From the NCBI GenBank assembly GCA_965178125.1, contig CBCXTV010000006.1, forward strand, positions 1 to 64,000: a DNA stretch of 64,000 nucleotides, given 5' to 3'. This document shows, in pieces, positions 28,062 to 39,574 of the stretch. The translations under genes and the position numbers were made by a program. Source of the stretch: Bilabrum cf. latius (lineage: Eukaryota > Bigyra: Bicosoecida > Bigyra > Bicosoecida). A model generated the notes under the pieces. It ran no database searches, was not told where the DNA came from, and worked only from the letters and a program-made list of their open reading frames with translations. The stretch's first letter is position 1. The number at the start of each line of letters is the position of its first letter.

Positions 28062-28586
28062 ATGACGCGGAACGAGGTGACGTCCTTTGTCCGCGATAGG
28101 TCGCCGCGTCGCGCGGTGGCGACCCCGCAGCGCCCAAACCCCGCCCCGCCAGCGAGTCCTCACTCGACAGCGGTGTCGAACCTGCAGCAGCGCTTCGAGA
28201 ACATGCAGCAGCGTGCGGAAAGCTTGAGCGCTCAGCTGGAGTACGCCCAAAGTGTGATCAGGCTGCTCTCAGGCCTGTTGCGCGATGAGGCTCCTCGGTT
28301 CCATGCAGACTTTGATCCCGTGATTCGGCGTGCGATGTCTGGCGCAAGCGGCTCCGTTGCGGGTAGGTCTTTCCGTCTTGTGGACGGAGGCGTCATCCAC
28401 GGACCTGACACAGCAGTCGCTGCTCCTCCGCGTCGTCTCATCGTTGAGGTGCGTACGGACTGGGAGATGACCGAGACTGCCTCAACTGTGCTGGATTCCT
28501 CAGGATCAGACGACATGGGTTCCGAGGACTCGCCGCCGCCGACCGTCGTCCTCCCCAGCGGCGCGGCGGGCGCCGGCGGTGCCTAG
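28062..28586 (+). CDS. gene P, unit 2 copy
   Basis: Identical in translation to 1918-2442. It is preceded by the same two-copy duplication of its 5' region (about 27161-28144), which differs from unit 1 at one noticed base (27167, G to C). Confidence 0.5.
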   Translation: MTRNEVTSFVRDRSPRRAVATPQRPNPAPPASPHSTAVSNLQQRFENMQQRAESLSAQLEYAQSVIRLLSGLLRDEAPRFHADFDPVIRRAMSGASGSVAGRSFRLVDGGVIHGPDTAVAAPPRRLIVEVRTDWEMTETASTVLDSSGSDDMGSEDSPPPTVVLPSGAAGAGGA

Positions 28587-29157
28587 TCCTCGGCAGCTCC
28601 TGCATCGGAGCCTCCTGTCGAGATTCGATCGCGCAACGTCGTTCCTTACATTGCTTGCCGTCGCATGTGCCGGGCGGTGGTGGGTGTGCGTGTTCGCCGA
28701 AAGTTCCCGGCCTCGTCTTCCTCAGGAGAGCTCCTCGACCCGAAATTGGCAGCTCAGCGCTGCCGTGGCCGATACAGTACCCGTGCACGGCCAGTTGGCA
28801 GCTACGCGCTGCCGTTGCCAATGTCGTCCGCACGAGAGCAGAGTGGCAGCTCAGCGCAGGCGAGAAACCGCGCTCGCAATGCTGCGCGGTGTATTCAATG
28901 CTGTGCACGTGTCTATCCCTCTCCCTGGTTTTGTCTCGCTTGCGCCAGTGTGACCGCAGCAGAGCGCGTGCTTCCCGCGCGTCTTCAGCTTTGAGCACTC
29001 CTCCAGCGACAGGAAGGCATTCGCTTGCTCTCGCTCCCCGCCTGCGTCCTATCCCTCCCGGGTATCTTCAGAGGCCACAGGCAGTGCGAAGCTTGGCAGC
29101 GGGTCCGTCCGCGTCGTTTCGGCTGTGAGCGATCTTCTGCCCGGTTCCTCACGCGTC

Positions 29158-30762
29158 ATGATGTCCTCTGCTTCGGTGCCGGATCAGCTCGCACGGATCA
29201 GTAAGGAGCTGAAGTGTCTCAGAGACGCGAGACAACGGGCGCGCAATGGGCTGCGCCATCCGTGGTTGCGCGCCATGGAGGCACAGGTCGCTGAGGTTAT
29301 TCGTCATCACCCCGGAGGTGGCGAGGCAGCTCTTCGAACCTATGTCTCTCGTCAGTTGCAGAGTCGACAGGTTTCCACGCGGACGGCTTCGCAGGAGGAG
29401 TTTCAAAGGCAGGTCGATGAGGAGGTCGCGCTCACCATGAGGCGCCCAGTTGAGGCGTGGCAGCGAAATCCTCTTCGCTCATGTCATCGAGAGTCCGTGG
29501 CACGCGCGGAGACCTTTCTCGCCGAGGCTTCTGTCGTTGCTTGGATCGACCATGTGAACGAGCAGCGTGGGTGTGCTCCAACTGGGAGCATGGTTTTCGC
29601 CATGCTTGCGAGGATGGGCGTTCGCGCGGGGAAGGACTCGGCTCGACGGCAGTGGCTCCTGCGCTTCCGTCGTCGTTGGCGGCTTCGGCATGGCCGATTG
29701 AAGAAGCAGCCCCCGGTAACACTCGATTACGTCAGACTCGCGTGTCGTGTCTTCTATCAGTGGATTGAATTCGCAGAAGCGCGAGTGCCCCGCAACCGCC
29801 GCCTCGTCTTTGTGAACTTCGATGAGTCCAGCGTGCCCTTTGCCTTTCCGGGAATGCGCGGGTACATCGCACCGAGGTCAGGAACGGAGCCCGCTTCGCT
29901 TGGTTCGCGCACGGAGCGCCTCGCCTCGAATAGCAATCGAGGATCGTACACCTTTCTGGGTTTCATTAGCGACTGCCCGGAAATCCAGCGACGACTCCCG
30001 CGTATACTCATCGGGAAGCACACGCGGCTGAGCAAGCGCTTGATGCGTGGGGCGTCGAACCAAATGGTGGACGGAATGGAAGTCTGGGCCCGAGAGAGCT
30101 CGTGGGTGACGCAGTCCCTCATGTTCGACATTCTGCGTCGGCTTTTCGCTTCTTGGATGGACATTCAGCATGAGATCTATCCAATAGTGATACTTGACTG
30201 CGCGCCCCAACACATTTCCACTGAGATTGTGAACTTCGCACACGGCCTTGGCATGGATCTCGTGTTTATTCCTGGTCGACTCACCTTCTTGCTTCAGCCG
30301 TTGGACGTTCTCGTCTTTCAGCTTCTTAAGCGCGACCTTCGGGAGACGTGGATGCAGGAGCGCTCGCGTCATGAAGCGGGTCATGTCGATGTCTCTTGCC
30401 ATCTCAGGGTTGTCGCTGAGTGCACGAAGAGAGTGCTCTCGTCTGGCTCGTGGCAAGGCGCTTTCGATATGACAGGCATTACCAGCGGCAGGCGCCGCTT
30501 GCATTCGACCCTACGGCGCTTGTTTGAGTGTGACATGGAGGACATCTCCAGCGATGCTCCGTCTGTCGACCAGCTCCGCTTCATCAGCAGTCCGCAGCAG
30601 CCTCTCCCGCACGATGCGCTCATCAACAGGGCCCCAGTCGCGTCCGGACACGGGGTCGACGGAGGCGTCCACGGTGGTAACGCTCGCCGCGTGCCTCGTG
30701 GCCGCAGACTAAACGGATGGACCCCCCGCGATCGCGCTCACCCCTCGGCGGCCATGCCGTGA
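29158..30762 (+). CDS. DDE pogo-like protein, unit 2 copy
   Basis: Translation identical to 3014-4618, with all three catalytic Asp positions retained. No inverted repeats are seen at its borders here either. The identical spacer to gene P upstream and the same 46-bp overlap with gene B show that the gene is duplicated as part of the whole unit and not by its own transposition. Confidence 0.8.
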   Translation: MMSSASVPDQLARISKELKCLRDARQRARNGLRHPWLRAMEAQVAEVIRHHPGGGEAALRTYVSRQLQSRQVSTRTASQEEFQRQVDEEVALTMRRPVEAWQRNPLRSCHRESVARAETFLAEASVVAWIDHVNEQRGCAPTGSMVFAMLARMGVRAGKDSARRQWLLRFRRRWRLRHGRLKKQPPVTLDYVRLACRVFYQWIEFAEARVPRNRRLVFVNFDESSVPFAFPGMRGYIAPRSGTEPASLGSRTERLASNSNRGSYTFLGFISDCPEIQRRLPRILIGKHTRLSKRLMRGASNQMVDGMEVWARESSWVTQSLMFDILRRLFASWMDIQHEIYPIVILDCAPQHISTEIVNFAHGLGMDLVFIPGRLTFLLQPLDVLVFQLLKRDLRETWMQERSRHEAGHVDVSCHLRVVAECTKRVLSSGSWQGAFDMTGITSGRRRLHSTLRRLFECDMEDISSDAPSVDQLRFISSPQQPLPHDALINRAPVASGHGVDGGVHGGNARRVPRGRRLNGWTPRDRAHPSAAMP

Positions 30763-31781
30763 CCTCGACCACGACCATGTCAGGGGCGAACGCGACTTCG
30801 TCAACCTCGAGCACGACCATCCCAGCGGCGAACGCGGCTTCCTCGATGGGATCCCTGACCCCGACGAAGCTTCCCCGACCTCGGCCACGTGAACCTGCAG
30901 GCGCATTCTTGCCCGATGTGCCCGCGCAGGTGGCGGCCTGCACGGCGTGGGCGCCACCGTTTCGTCGACCAGACAGCTCAGCCACTCCGGCGACGCGCGA
31001 GGCGGCAACGTCCACGTGCATCAATCCGTGGACCGCTCTCTCCTGGTATCCGACACCACCGCAGCCGACGGACCCCCCTTCCGACAGGCCTCGCGAGGTA
31101 CCGAACCCGAGCTCCCGGCAGCAGCGCAGGCGTCATGCTTGGGGCGGCACGTGGGTGTTCGACGACGCCATTACGCTCAGCGATTGCGGGTCGAGGGTGC
31201 AGATCGACGCGCCGCAGTCGAAGCTCTTGGCGATGGTCGTGCCCCGGAAGTCGGGCCAGTGGATTCCTCGTAGGCTGCGCTCGCGTACGATCTGGTATTT
31301 GGCTGGGGAGCAGTCGGCCGTGATCACCAACCTCAAGTGCCAGGCCTGCAGTCGGGTCAAGCAGGCGGACAGCTTCAACCCGAAGAGCTTGCGTCGGGCT
31401 CAGTACTCGTTGCTGCATTCCCTGTGGCCCGGCTACATACGACGTACCGAGCGGTCTATTTGGTGCACGCAGTGTGCGGTGGAGGACCAGTTGATGCAGG
31501 GCAACTTTCCGGACGGCTACTGTTTCCGGATCCGCGCCACACTCGAAATTTGCCATCAAGATCGCGTCGCGGCCAGGCTGTTTGCAGTGCACGACAGTAA
31601 CGCTCTCTTCGAGCAGATCCCGCTGAGCTCCCATGCGGCCATGGACGTGGCGGAGCAGTTGCGTCGATACTGGCAGGATGCCGTGTCCTCAGACGGCCAG
31701 AGCAACATCTTCCACAGCGACCACGTTTCGACAGACGACGACTCTGAGTTCGCACCGGGCGGACCGGAGAGCGTGCCGTGA
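30717..31781 (+). CDS. gene B, unit 2 copy
   Basis: Translation identical to 4573-5637, with the same alternative start after the DDE stop (ATG 30777). Confidence 0.65.
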   Translation: MDPPRSRSPLGGHAVTSTTTMSGANATSSTSSTTIPAANAASSMGSLTPTKLPRPRPREPAGAFLPDVPAQVAACTAWAPPFRRPDSSATPATREAATSTCINPWTALSWYPTPPQPTDPPSDRPREVPNPSSRQQRRRHAWGGTWVFDDAITLSDCGSRVQIDAPQSKLLAMVVPRKSGQWIPRRLRSRTIWYLAGEQSAVITNLKCQACSRVKQADSFNPKSLRRAQYSLLHSLWPGYIRRTERSIWCTQCAVEDQLMQGNFPDGYCFRIRATLEICHQDRVAARLFAVHDSNALFEQIPLSSHAAMDVAEQLRRYWQDAVSSDGQSNIFHSDHVSTDDDSEFAPGGPESVP

Positions 31782-31985
31782 GGGACCGCAGCGACAGTAT
31801 CGTCGCTTAGGTGAGGAGCGGGTGCCAATGCTCTTTTGAAAATGGTGCGTCGTACGTACGGCAGGAGCCGTCGGTGGGAGCGGGGCGGATCCTGCGGGAA
31901 GTCGTGGAGACTGAGGGCAGAGACTCTCGGGTCGGTCAGGGTCTCATGTAACGTGCTGTTCACCGCAGAGGTATGTGCGGATCTC

Positions 31986-32234
31986 GGTGGATCTCTCGAG
32001 GACATGGGTGGCATACCGTTGTGCATCCGTTCCCCGGGGGGGGCGGTCGCAGAAGAGTGCACACGAAAACAAGAGGAAAGGAAACCAACCCCCCAAACCC
32101 ACGTAGTGCGATCCTGGGGGGTACCCTATAAGGTACTAAGAATCCTTCTCCCGAAAATCGCACTACCTCGGGCCACAACGTCTTGGTGGATTCCTCGAGG
32201 ACATGGGTGGCATACCGTTGTGCATCCGTTTCCC
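31986..32234. repeat. direct repeats and hairpin element 1, unit 2 copy
   Basis: Direct repeats 31986-32035 and 32185-32234 flank the 64-bp hairpin 32103-32166. Identical to unit 1. Confidence 0.8.
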
Positions 32235-32653
32235 GTCGCTCCCTAACGTCTTCAGTGGCAGGTTCGGAAAAGACACCTCCGTAGGCACGCGACAAGTCCC
32301 GGTGAAGCGGGCTCGCACCGCGCTGGGCGGGAGATCGTGAGCGCTTAGAGGACCGGAGCTCTCGGGCGGGTGCGTGTCTCGACAAACTCCCTCTTGACCA
32401 CGGGCGGGGAACGTGTAGGGCGGAAGCTAAAGACACCGTAAGTAGCGGAGGGCTAACATTCCGTCCTTCGGTGAGAGCCAAAAGTTCGAGTCTGCGAGAG
32501 ACTATTATACGAAGTTCTCCCCTCCTCATACGTGCGCATAGCCTCCTCACGCGGTAGCGCGAGCGCGGGACCCGGACCTGTCCCTGATGGGCGTGAATCT
32601 GAACCCGGCGTACTCTCCTAGTCTGTCACTTCCACGACCTTGTTGTCGCGGAA

Positions 32654-32765
32654 CCACTTGCATGGAGAGGAACCTGTCGTTCAAGCGGGTGCAGCCGGAC
32701 GCGCAGGTGTAGTGCATCGCCTTGCATATGTGCACGGCCAAGTAGATGCCGGAACCGTAGAGGTA
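32654..32765 (-). pseudogene. PARP-like fragment, unit 2 copy
   Basis: Identical to the antisense relic at 6510-6621. The surrounding 32235-33146 holds no intact gene. Confidence 0.4.
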
Positions 32766-33146
32766 TCACACTTCCCGCGGAGCTTGGGTGGGTCTTTCGC
32801 TGCTGTCGTCTGCTCCAGAAGGTTTGCGCCAAAAACCGGAAAACTTCTAAGACAGAGGTGGGATGCCAGGAGCTCACGGTTCTGCCGGATTGGGGAGGTC
32901 CATGCCCACGCGAGCCGGGTACGCGTCCGAATCAACGCAGAGAGCAGGCACGCTGACGGCGCCAAGGACGCTCGTGGTCAGGCACACTCAACGCGGAAAC
33001 CAAGAGAACTTGTGCGTTTCGCGTTCCCGAAGCCTGCCAACGAGGTGGTGCTTGGCGAAATGTGGTGGGTGGCGAAGATGTGGTACTTCGCCGTGCCTTT
33101 CTCTATGACGGCCAAGCGTGCACTCGCCATCGCGCTCGGACGCCAC

Positions 33147-33296
33147 AGGAAGAGATCCCAGCACGCAGCTCCGCCGCCTCATCCAGGAGTAAGGCGAAGT
33201 CGAATCGTGAATAGCGCTTCGCACCTTCACAGAGCCGAGGATCACAGATAGGCCCCGCCTCACAGAACCCAGCGCCATAGGGCAGAGCGTGAAGTA
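33147..33296 (+). pseudogene. gene H relic, unit 2 copy
   Basis: Same relic as 7003-7152. The next 520 bp up to the Rep relic hold no recognisable gene. Confidence 0.75.
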
Positions 33297-33820
33297 CCTG
33301 GCCGCTTGGCTTGGCCGGACCCCCGCCCGCCCTCCGCCCGCAGCTCCTCCCGTCCGTCCCTATGGAGGCAGATCCGCGTACCCATGCTGCGGCGGGATCC
33401 TGACACAATCCGTTCCTCTTAGTGTGTGGCCGTGGGGCATGAGTAGAGCAGCATCGGGCCCTCACCAGCCGTGGAACGGAAGCAGCTCTCCGTGCGGCAG
33501 CTGTGCGATGCACAGACCTCTTCCCAAAGATACGGATCCATTTTGCCGTCTTCCCGCGCATACTGCATCGCTCTGCAAAACTGCATTGCGCAGTGGATCC
33601 CGGAGCGTCGACTGCCAATAGCAGGCGGCCTCGCAAGGCCTTCATGGACGCAGGATTTGGGCTTCTTCATCGTAAATTTGGGGTCTGCTCAGCGCGCGAA
33701 AATTTCATCGGGTCCGTTGCGTCCGGGAAAAAGGAACGATCACTGACGCCCAGCTCGTCCATACCATTACCAGGCGCGGCGGGTTGGAGCATTCGTCCTC
33801 TTTGCGCCACAAACCGTGCG

Positions 33821-34049
33821 AGCCGGACAGCAGGCCGAATGTCGTGTACGGCTCCGGTTGGGCAGCGAAAGCCCAGGAGCGCCGCGCCTTCGGGCTCCAT
33901 TATTGTCAGATGCCCAAAGTTGGTGCGCTGCTTTGCAACACCAACTACCGAGCCGTACGGGATTTCGTCGGCAATGGTAAGTTCGTGCACGAATTGTTCC
34001 AACGCTTCAAAATGGATCCGGACGTCGCGAGAAGGGAACTCGTCGCTTG
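33821..34049 (+). pseudogene. Rep fragment, unit 2 copy
   Basis: Same diverged Rep piece as 7677-7905. The following 34050-35029 has only the antisense fragments described for 7906-8885. Confidence 0.8.
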
Positions 34050-35029
34050 CTCACCTGTGCGGAGGGGTTGGATGCCCGATGTGCAAAAGAGAGGATATTG
34101 TCCGTCGGCGTTCTCTCTTCACCTTGTGCGGAAGGGTTGGGTGCCTGATTTCAGACAGAGAAGGTCTCGTCCGTCGGGAGCGCTTAGGAATACTTCCGGA
34201 TGGGGCGTCCAGACGCGGTCCAGGACCTCCAGCCCGTCGGGGTCAATGTCGCCCGCGTCGTCCGTGCCTTTGACGCCCTCTGGATCGATGATGCCCACGA
34301 TCTTTGTCATCTCGGACGACACACGGCCCAGCTGCTCTTTGGTAGTGCATTACCTCATTGACCCCGGAAGCGTTGAATATTTAATGAAGACCCTTCGGAG
34401 GCTGACGAAGTTTGTCAGCTTGTCGGAGCGCAGCCTGGGTCCTTGTCAACAAACATGGAGGGTTTCGGGGCGGATTTCAGCGTTCCGCCTTGATTTCGAG
34501 TGCACTTCGAGGTCGGGATCGAAGCGGGGCGGGCGGTTCGTCATCCTCTGTGATACGCTCAGGAGGCGCCGACTTGATGCCCACCTTGTCCCCCAATCAC
34601 TCCAGACGTAACTGGGGAACTCCTCCCGTCGTGGGCCGGGTACGCCTCCGAATCCCACGCGAGCCGTTCCCCGCGGCGCACCGATAAGTGCCGCTGCAAG
34701 CGCACCAAGACTAGAGCGTTCTGCAGAACAACGTACTCCCTTCGCTCGGGAGCGTGGCATTTCAAGCAGTGCAGTGCGCCGGTTCTCGTGCACGCCCAGT
34801 CGCGCGGACGCCGCAGGTGGCTTGGCCGTAGGATAGAATTAGTCGCGGGTCGGTTTTGCATGTCTTCCCTCTCCTCTTGATATGGTACAGAAAGGCAAGA
34901 GCCTGACGATGCAGACGGAACTCCTGGATTTCACCGCCAAACTCCTAGTCAAGACAGCCCTCGACTAAACAGACGCCGAGTTATCTTGAGCAGCATCCCA
35001 CGACGCAGTGATGGGGACGGCAAGGGTGA

Positions 35030-37934
35030 TGCCATGCTTTCCGGGCCTCCCATGTGACCGCTTTTTGCGTACCGAAACACTTTCCGAGGTCGACGCCCCG
35101 GCGGAGCACGCCGGCGCGGCGGCAAGCGTCGATGTTGCGGGCGGCCCAGCCATGAGGCACATGATCAAGTACGCGGAAAGCACGCAGAGCGTCGTCAATC
35201 CGTTCGTGAGCCGCGAGTTCCAAAAGGTCTTCGAGCACATCCCCCCGGAAAGCACGCAGAGCATCGTCAATCCGTTCGTGAGCCGCGAGTTCCAAAAGGT
35301 CTTCGAGCACATCCCCCGGAAAGCACGCAGAGCATCGTCAATCCGTTCGTGAGCCGCGAGTTCCAAAAGGTCTTCGAGCACATCCCCCGGATGATGTCGA
35401 GCATGCGGACGCCCTGCTCCGGATGATGTCGGCCATGCGGACGCTCTTCCCAGACCTTGCGCGGCAGCGGGACGAAAATGGAGCTCTCCCTGCACCGCAA
35501 GCACGCCGGAAACCTGGTGCACTTCCACGTATGCATGACGGACTCCGAGAGGTCGCATCGTTGTCGCGTGGCGGAGGATTTCATTTGGGCCGGCAGCAGG
35601 CCGAATGTCGTGTACGGCTTTTAGGTACCGAACCCGAGCTCCCGGCAGCAGCGCAGGCGGCATGCTTGGGGCGGCACGTGGATCTTCGACGACGCCATTA
35701 CGCTCAGCGATTGCGGGTCGAGGTTGCAGATCGACGCGCCGCAGTCGAAGCTCTTGGCGATGGTCGTGCCCCGGAAGTCGGGCCAGTGGATTCCTCATAG
35801 GCTGCGCTCGCGTACGGTCTGGTATTTGGGTGGGGAGCAGTCGGCCGTGATCACCAACCTCAAGTGCCAGGCCTGCAGTTGGGTCAAGCAGGCGGGAACG
35901 GCATTCTCCGAGTCTCTTTGCCGATGATGTCTGAGGAGAAACCGTCCGAGAGCATTGCTGTTTCCTTGGGAGACGGCCGCAATCTTCGTGGGCGTCAAGG
36001 CGCCGGTAATATGGGAAACGAGGGCGGCATGTTGGCGCGCGAGGTCGACGCCCCGGCGGAGCACGCCGGCGCGGCGGCAAGCGTCGATGTTGCGGGCGGC
36101 CCAGCCATGAGGCACATGATCAAGTACGCGGAAAGCACGCAGAGCGTTGTCAATCCGTTCGTGAGCCGCGAGTTCCAAAAGGTCTTCGAGCACATCCCCC
36201 CGGAAAGCACGCAGAGCGTCGTCAATCCGTTCGTGAGCCGCGAGTTCCAGAAGGTCTTCGAGCACATCCCCCCGGAAAGCACGCAGAGCATCGTCAATCC
36301 GTTCGTGAGCCGCGAGTTCCAAAAGGTCTTCGAGCACATCCCCCGGATGATGTCGAGCATGCGGACGCCCTGCTCCGGATGATGTCGGCCATGCGGACGC
36401 TCTTCCCAGACCTTGCGCGGCAGCGGGACGAAAATGGAGCTCTCCCTGCACCGCAAGCACGCCGGAAACCTGGTGCACTTCCACGTATGCATGACGGACT
36501 CCGAGAGGTCGCATCGTTGTCGCGTGGCGGAGGATTTCATTTGGGCCGGCAGCAGGCCGAATGTCGTGTACGACGTATGGTCAGACGCAGCCGCTTGGAA
36601 GGCGGGTGGCGGCGTGGCAGACGGGAAGGATGTCGGAACCTGGGGTTCATGGAAGACGCCTGCGAAGTCGTCATGGGGGGAGCCGTACGTGCCGTGGCAG
36701 GTCGCGCCGGAGCCGGCGGAGGAGGCGACATGGACTTGCAACGCGTGCCAGGGCCTAAGCCCCGGTCAGAGTACTTCAAGAAGTGGAAGGACTGGATCCA
36801 ACCAGTTTGCCGGGTGTGTTGCGACAAGTTCGACAACGCGACGCCGTGGTGGGTGAGGTGCAAGAACTGCAAAAACGAGTATCCGGCGTACCGATTTCCC
36901 CAGAACCGCCGGAAGAAGGAGAACCTGCGCTATTTCTTCCCTGAGGACTGGTGCGCGAAGTGCCTGGTTGCGCGTGGCTGGAGTCTCCATGATGTCCGTT
37001 CCTCTGCGGGTGAAGCGAAGCGTTGGGTGCCAAAAGCTGGCGCGAATACCGGTGACGGCGACAACGACGCTCGTGCTCCCGCACGCGACGAGCCTCCTGC
37101 AGGAGGCGCCGCCTCCTGCAGCAACGCCGTGCGTCAGAGTCCTTCGCGTGACGAGGCCTTGGATGACATCAACCGGGCCATGGAGCTTCTCCGGAATGCG
37201 GAGAAATTCATCTCCGCGATGCCATCGTGCATGCAGTGTGCGGTGCAGGACCAGTTGATGCAGGGCATCGTCAAAGACCAGGCCCTCTTGGATATCTTCT
37301 CCGGCAAGATAACGGACTGGATCAAATACCATCCGGCCACTCTTGGGGCGATCCAATCCCATCGAAACGCATGGCTGTGGGCTGAGAACCACACGCCGAC
37401 GGAATGGCTCATGGTTGTCGAGGATGATATCGAACCTCGCGAAGCATGCGTGGATCGGCTACTCGTAGTTCTTCACGCCATCGCGAAAACCCCAAGGTGA
37501 CGCAGATGGCCATGTTAGCGGGGTCAGAAGCACCGAGAATGGTCAGCCTCCAGCGCGGAAACTCCACCTCCATCCACAACTGCGAGCGCCTCTTGGACGT
37601 GCGGACCTATCCGGCGCACTGGGTAGACAACACATTTGTGGTCCCCTACCACGTCGGCATGGGCCTAAAGTGGTATCTCATCAGCCCGGAGGGGAGGAAG
37701 GCGCTCCTGAAGATGCGGATCCCGAACCGAAGCTTCGAACGCTGCGTCTGGCGCCGCCTCTTCGACACGTTCCACGCCGGCGAAACCTCGAGTTTTGGCA
37801 TCAAGATCGTGTCGCGGCCAGGCTGTACGACGGCGGCAAGAAGACGGAGAAGGAGGATGCTCACGGTATCGCCCTGATCATCTGCACGACTTCGTGGGGC
37901 TCCATGACGTAACGGCGAGCGAGAACATTGACTG
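35030..37934 (+). pseudogene. mosaic zone of A, B, GT and Rep pieces, unit 2 copy
   Basis: Collinear with 8886-11790: the same piece order, the same three-copy 72-bp GT repeats (35176-35389 and 36131-36345), the same chimeric frames (35924-36382 and 36379-37500) and the same single-base deletions. The frameshifts therefore predate the duplication of unit 1 and unit 2. Confidence 0.85.
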
Positions 37935-37965
37935 GTGGCGTGGCTGGAGGATCTCGGGAACACAC

Positions 37966-38274
37966 GGCGGGCGAGCCGTTTTTCAAAAGGAGCACGGGTC
38001 CTTCGGGACGCCATTTCACTTACGGCGGGCGAGCCGTTTTCCGAATGGTGCGGGGGTCCTACTGATGCACACGGCGATCGCTGGTTCACTCACGGCGGAC
38101 ACACGGCGGGCGAGCCGTTTTTCAAAAGGAGCACGGGTCCTTCGGGACGCCATTTCACTTACGGCGGGCGAGCCGTTTTCCGAATGGTGCGGGGGTCCTA
38201 CTGATGCACACGGCGATCGCTGGTTCACTCACGGCGGGCGAGCCGTTTTCCGAATGGTGCGGAGTCCTCCAGAT
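37966..38274. repeat. GGCGGGCGAGCCGTTTT repeats, unit 2 copy
   Basis: Five motif copies with the 139-bp tandem duplication, as in unit 1. Confidence 0.85.
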
Positions 38275-38404
38275 GACCACGGTGATGGGTGGCAGCATGT
38301 CATAGGCGCGCCGTCGGAAGCTTCCCCTTCGAGTGCTGCCTAAAACTGAGAAACCTGGAGATCCTAGCATCGTATGGAGGCAAGAGGTAACACCTTGGGG
38401 TCCG

Positions 38405-39574
38405 TTCTCCGCTTCAATTCCTGTCCCAAATCCGATTCCCATTTCGAGACCGAAAAAGGTGACCCGGAAAACGACGGTACTTATTTCTGAACCGTTTTCC
38501 GGACGCTTTCCGGGCCTCCCATGTGACCGCTTTTTGCGTACCGAAACACGTTCCGCGCGTGAGGAGCAGATGCGGGGATTTCGCCAAAAATGGCCGATCC
38601 GCACAAGGAATTTAAGTTGCGGCGACACAGCTCGGACCCCGGCTTTTTTTTGGCTGTTTCGGGGCCCCAAGAGGGCTCCCGGCCCCAAAAAGGGCAAAAC
38701 GCGAGGTTGTGGTGGAAAAAATGGGCCCCAAGGAGCCCCCAAACGACGCAAAACGCCACGTTGTGGTGGATTTTAGAGCCCCTAAATCGCCCAAAAAAGA
38801 CGCAAAACGCCACGTGGTGGTGGATTTTAGAGCCCCTAAATCGCCAAAAAAGACGCAAAACGCCACGTTGTTGTGGATTTTAGAGCCCCTAAATCGCCCA
38901 AAAAAGACGCAAAACGCCACGTTGTGGTGTTTTTTTTGAGCGTTTTCGGGGGGCTCGGAAGGGGACCCCCCCAGGATTTGGCCAAAAATGGCCGATCCAC
39001 ACAAGGACTTTAAGTTGCGGCGACACAGTTCGGGCCCCGGTTTGTTTTTGCGGTTTGGGGGCCCCGAGAGGGCTCCCGGCCCCAAAAAGGGCAAAACGCG
39101 AGGTTGTGGTGGAAAAAATGGGCCCCAGGCAGCCCCCAAACGACGCAAAACGCCACGTTGTGGTGGATTTTAGAGCCCCTAAATCGCCCAAAAAAGACGC
39201 AAAACGCCACGTTGTGGTGGATTTTAGAGCCCCTAAATCGCCCCAAAGAGACGCAAAACGCCACGTTGTAGTGGATTTTAGAGCCCCTAAACCGCCCTAA
39301 AAAGACGCAAAACGCCACGTTGTGGTGTTTTTTTTTTGAGCGTTTTGGGGGGGCCCGGAAGGGGACCCCCCCAGATTTGGCCAAAAATGGCCGATCCACA
39401 CAAGGAATTTAAGTTGCGGCGACACAGTTCGGGCCCCGGGGTTTGTTTTGCTGTTTGGGGGCCCCAAGAGGGCTCCCGGGAGGCCCTAGAGTGGCCCTTC
39501 TCCGCTTCAATTCCTGTCCCAAATCCGATTCCCATTTCGAGACCGAAAAAGGTGACCCGGAAAACGACGGTACT
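38405..39574. repeat. satellite island, unit 2 copy
   Basis: 77-bp direct repeats at 38405-38481 and 39498-39574 enclose the same 398-bp and 54-bp repeats, with no copy-number change relative to unit 1. Confidence 0.9.
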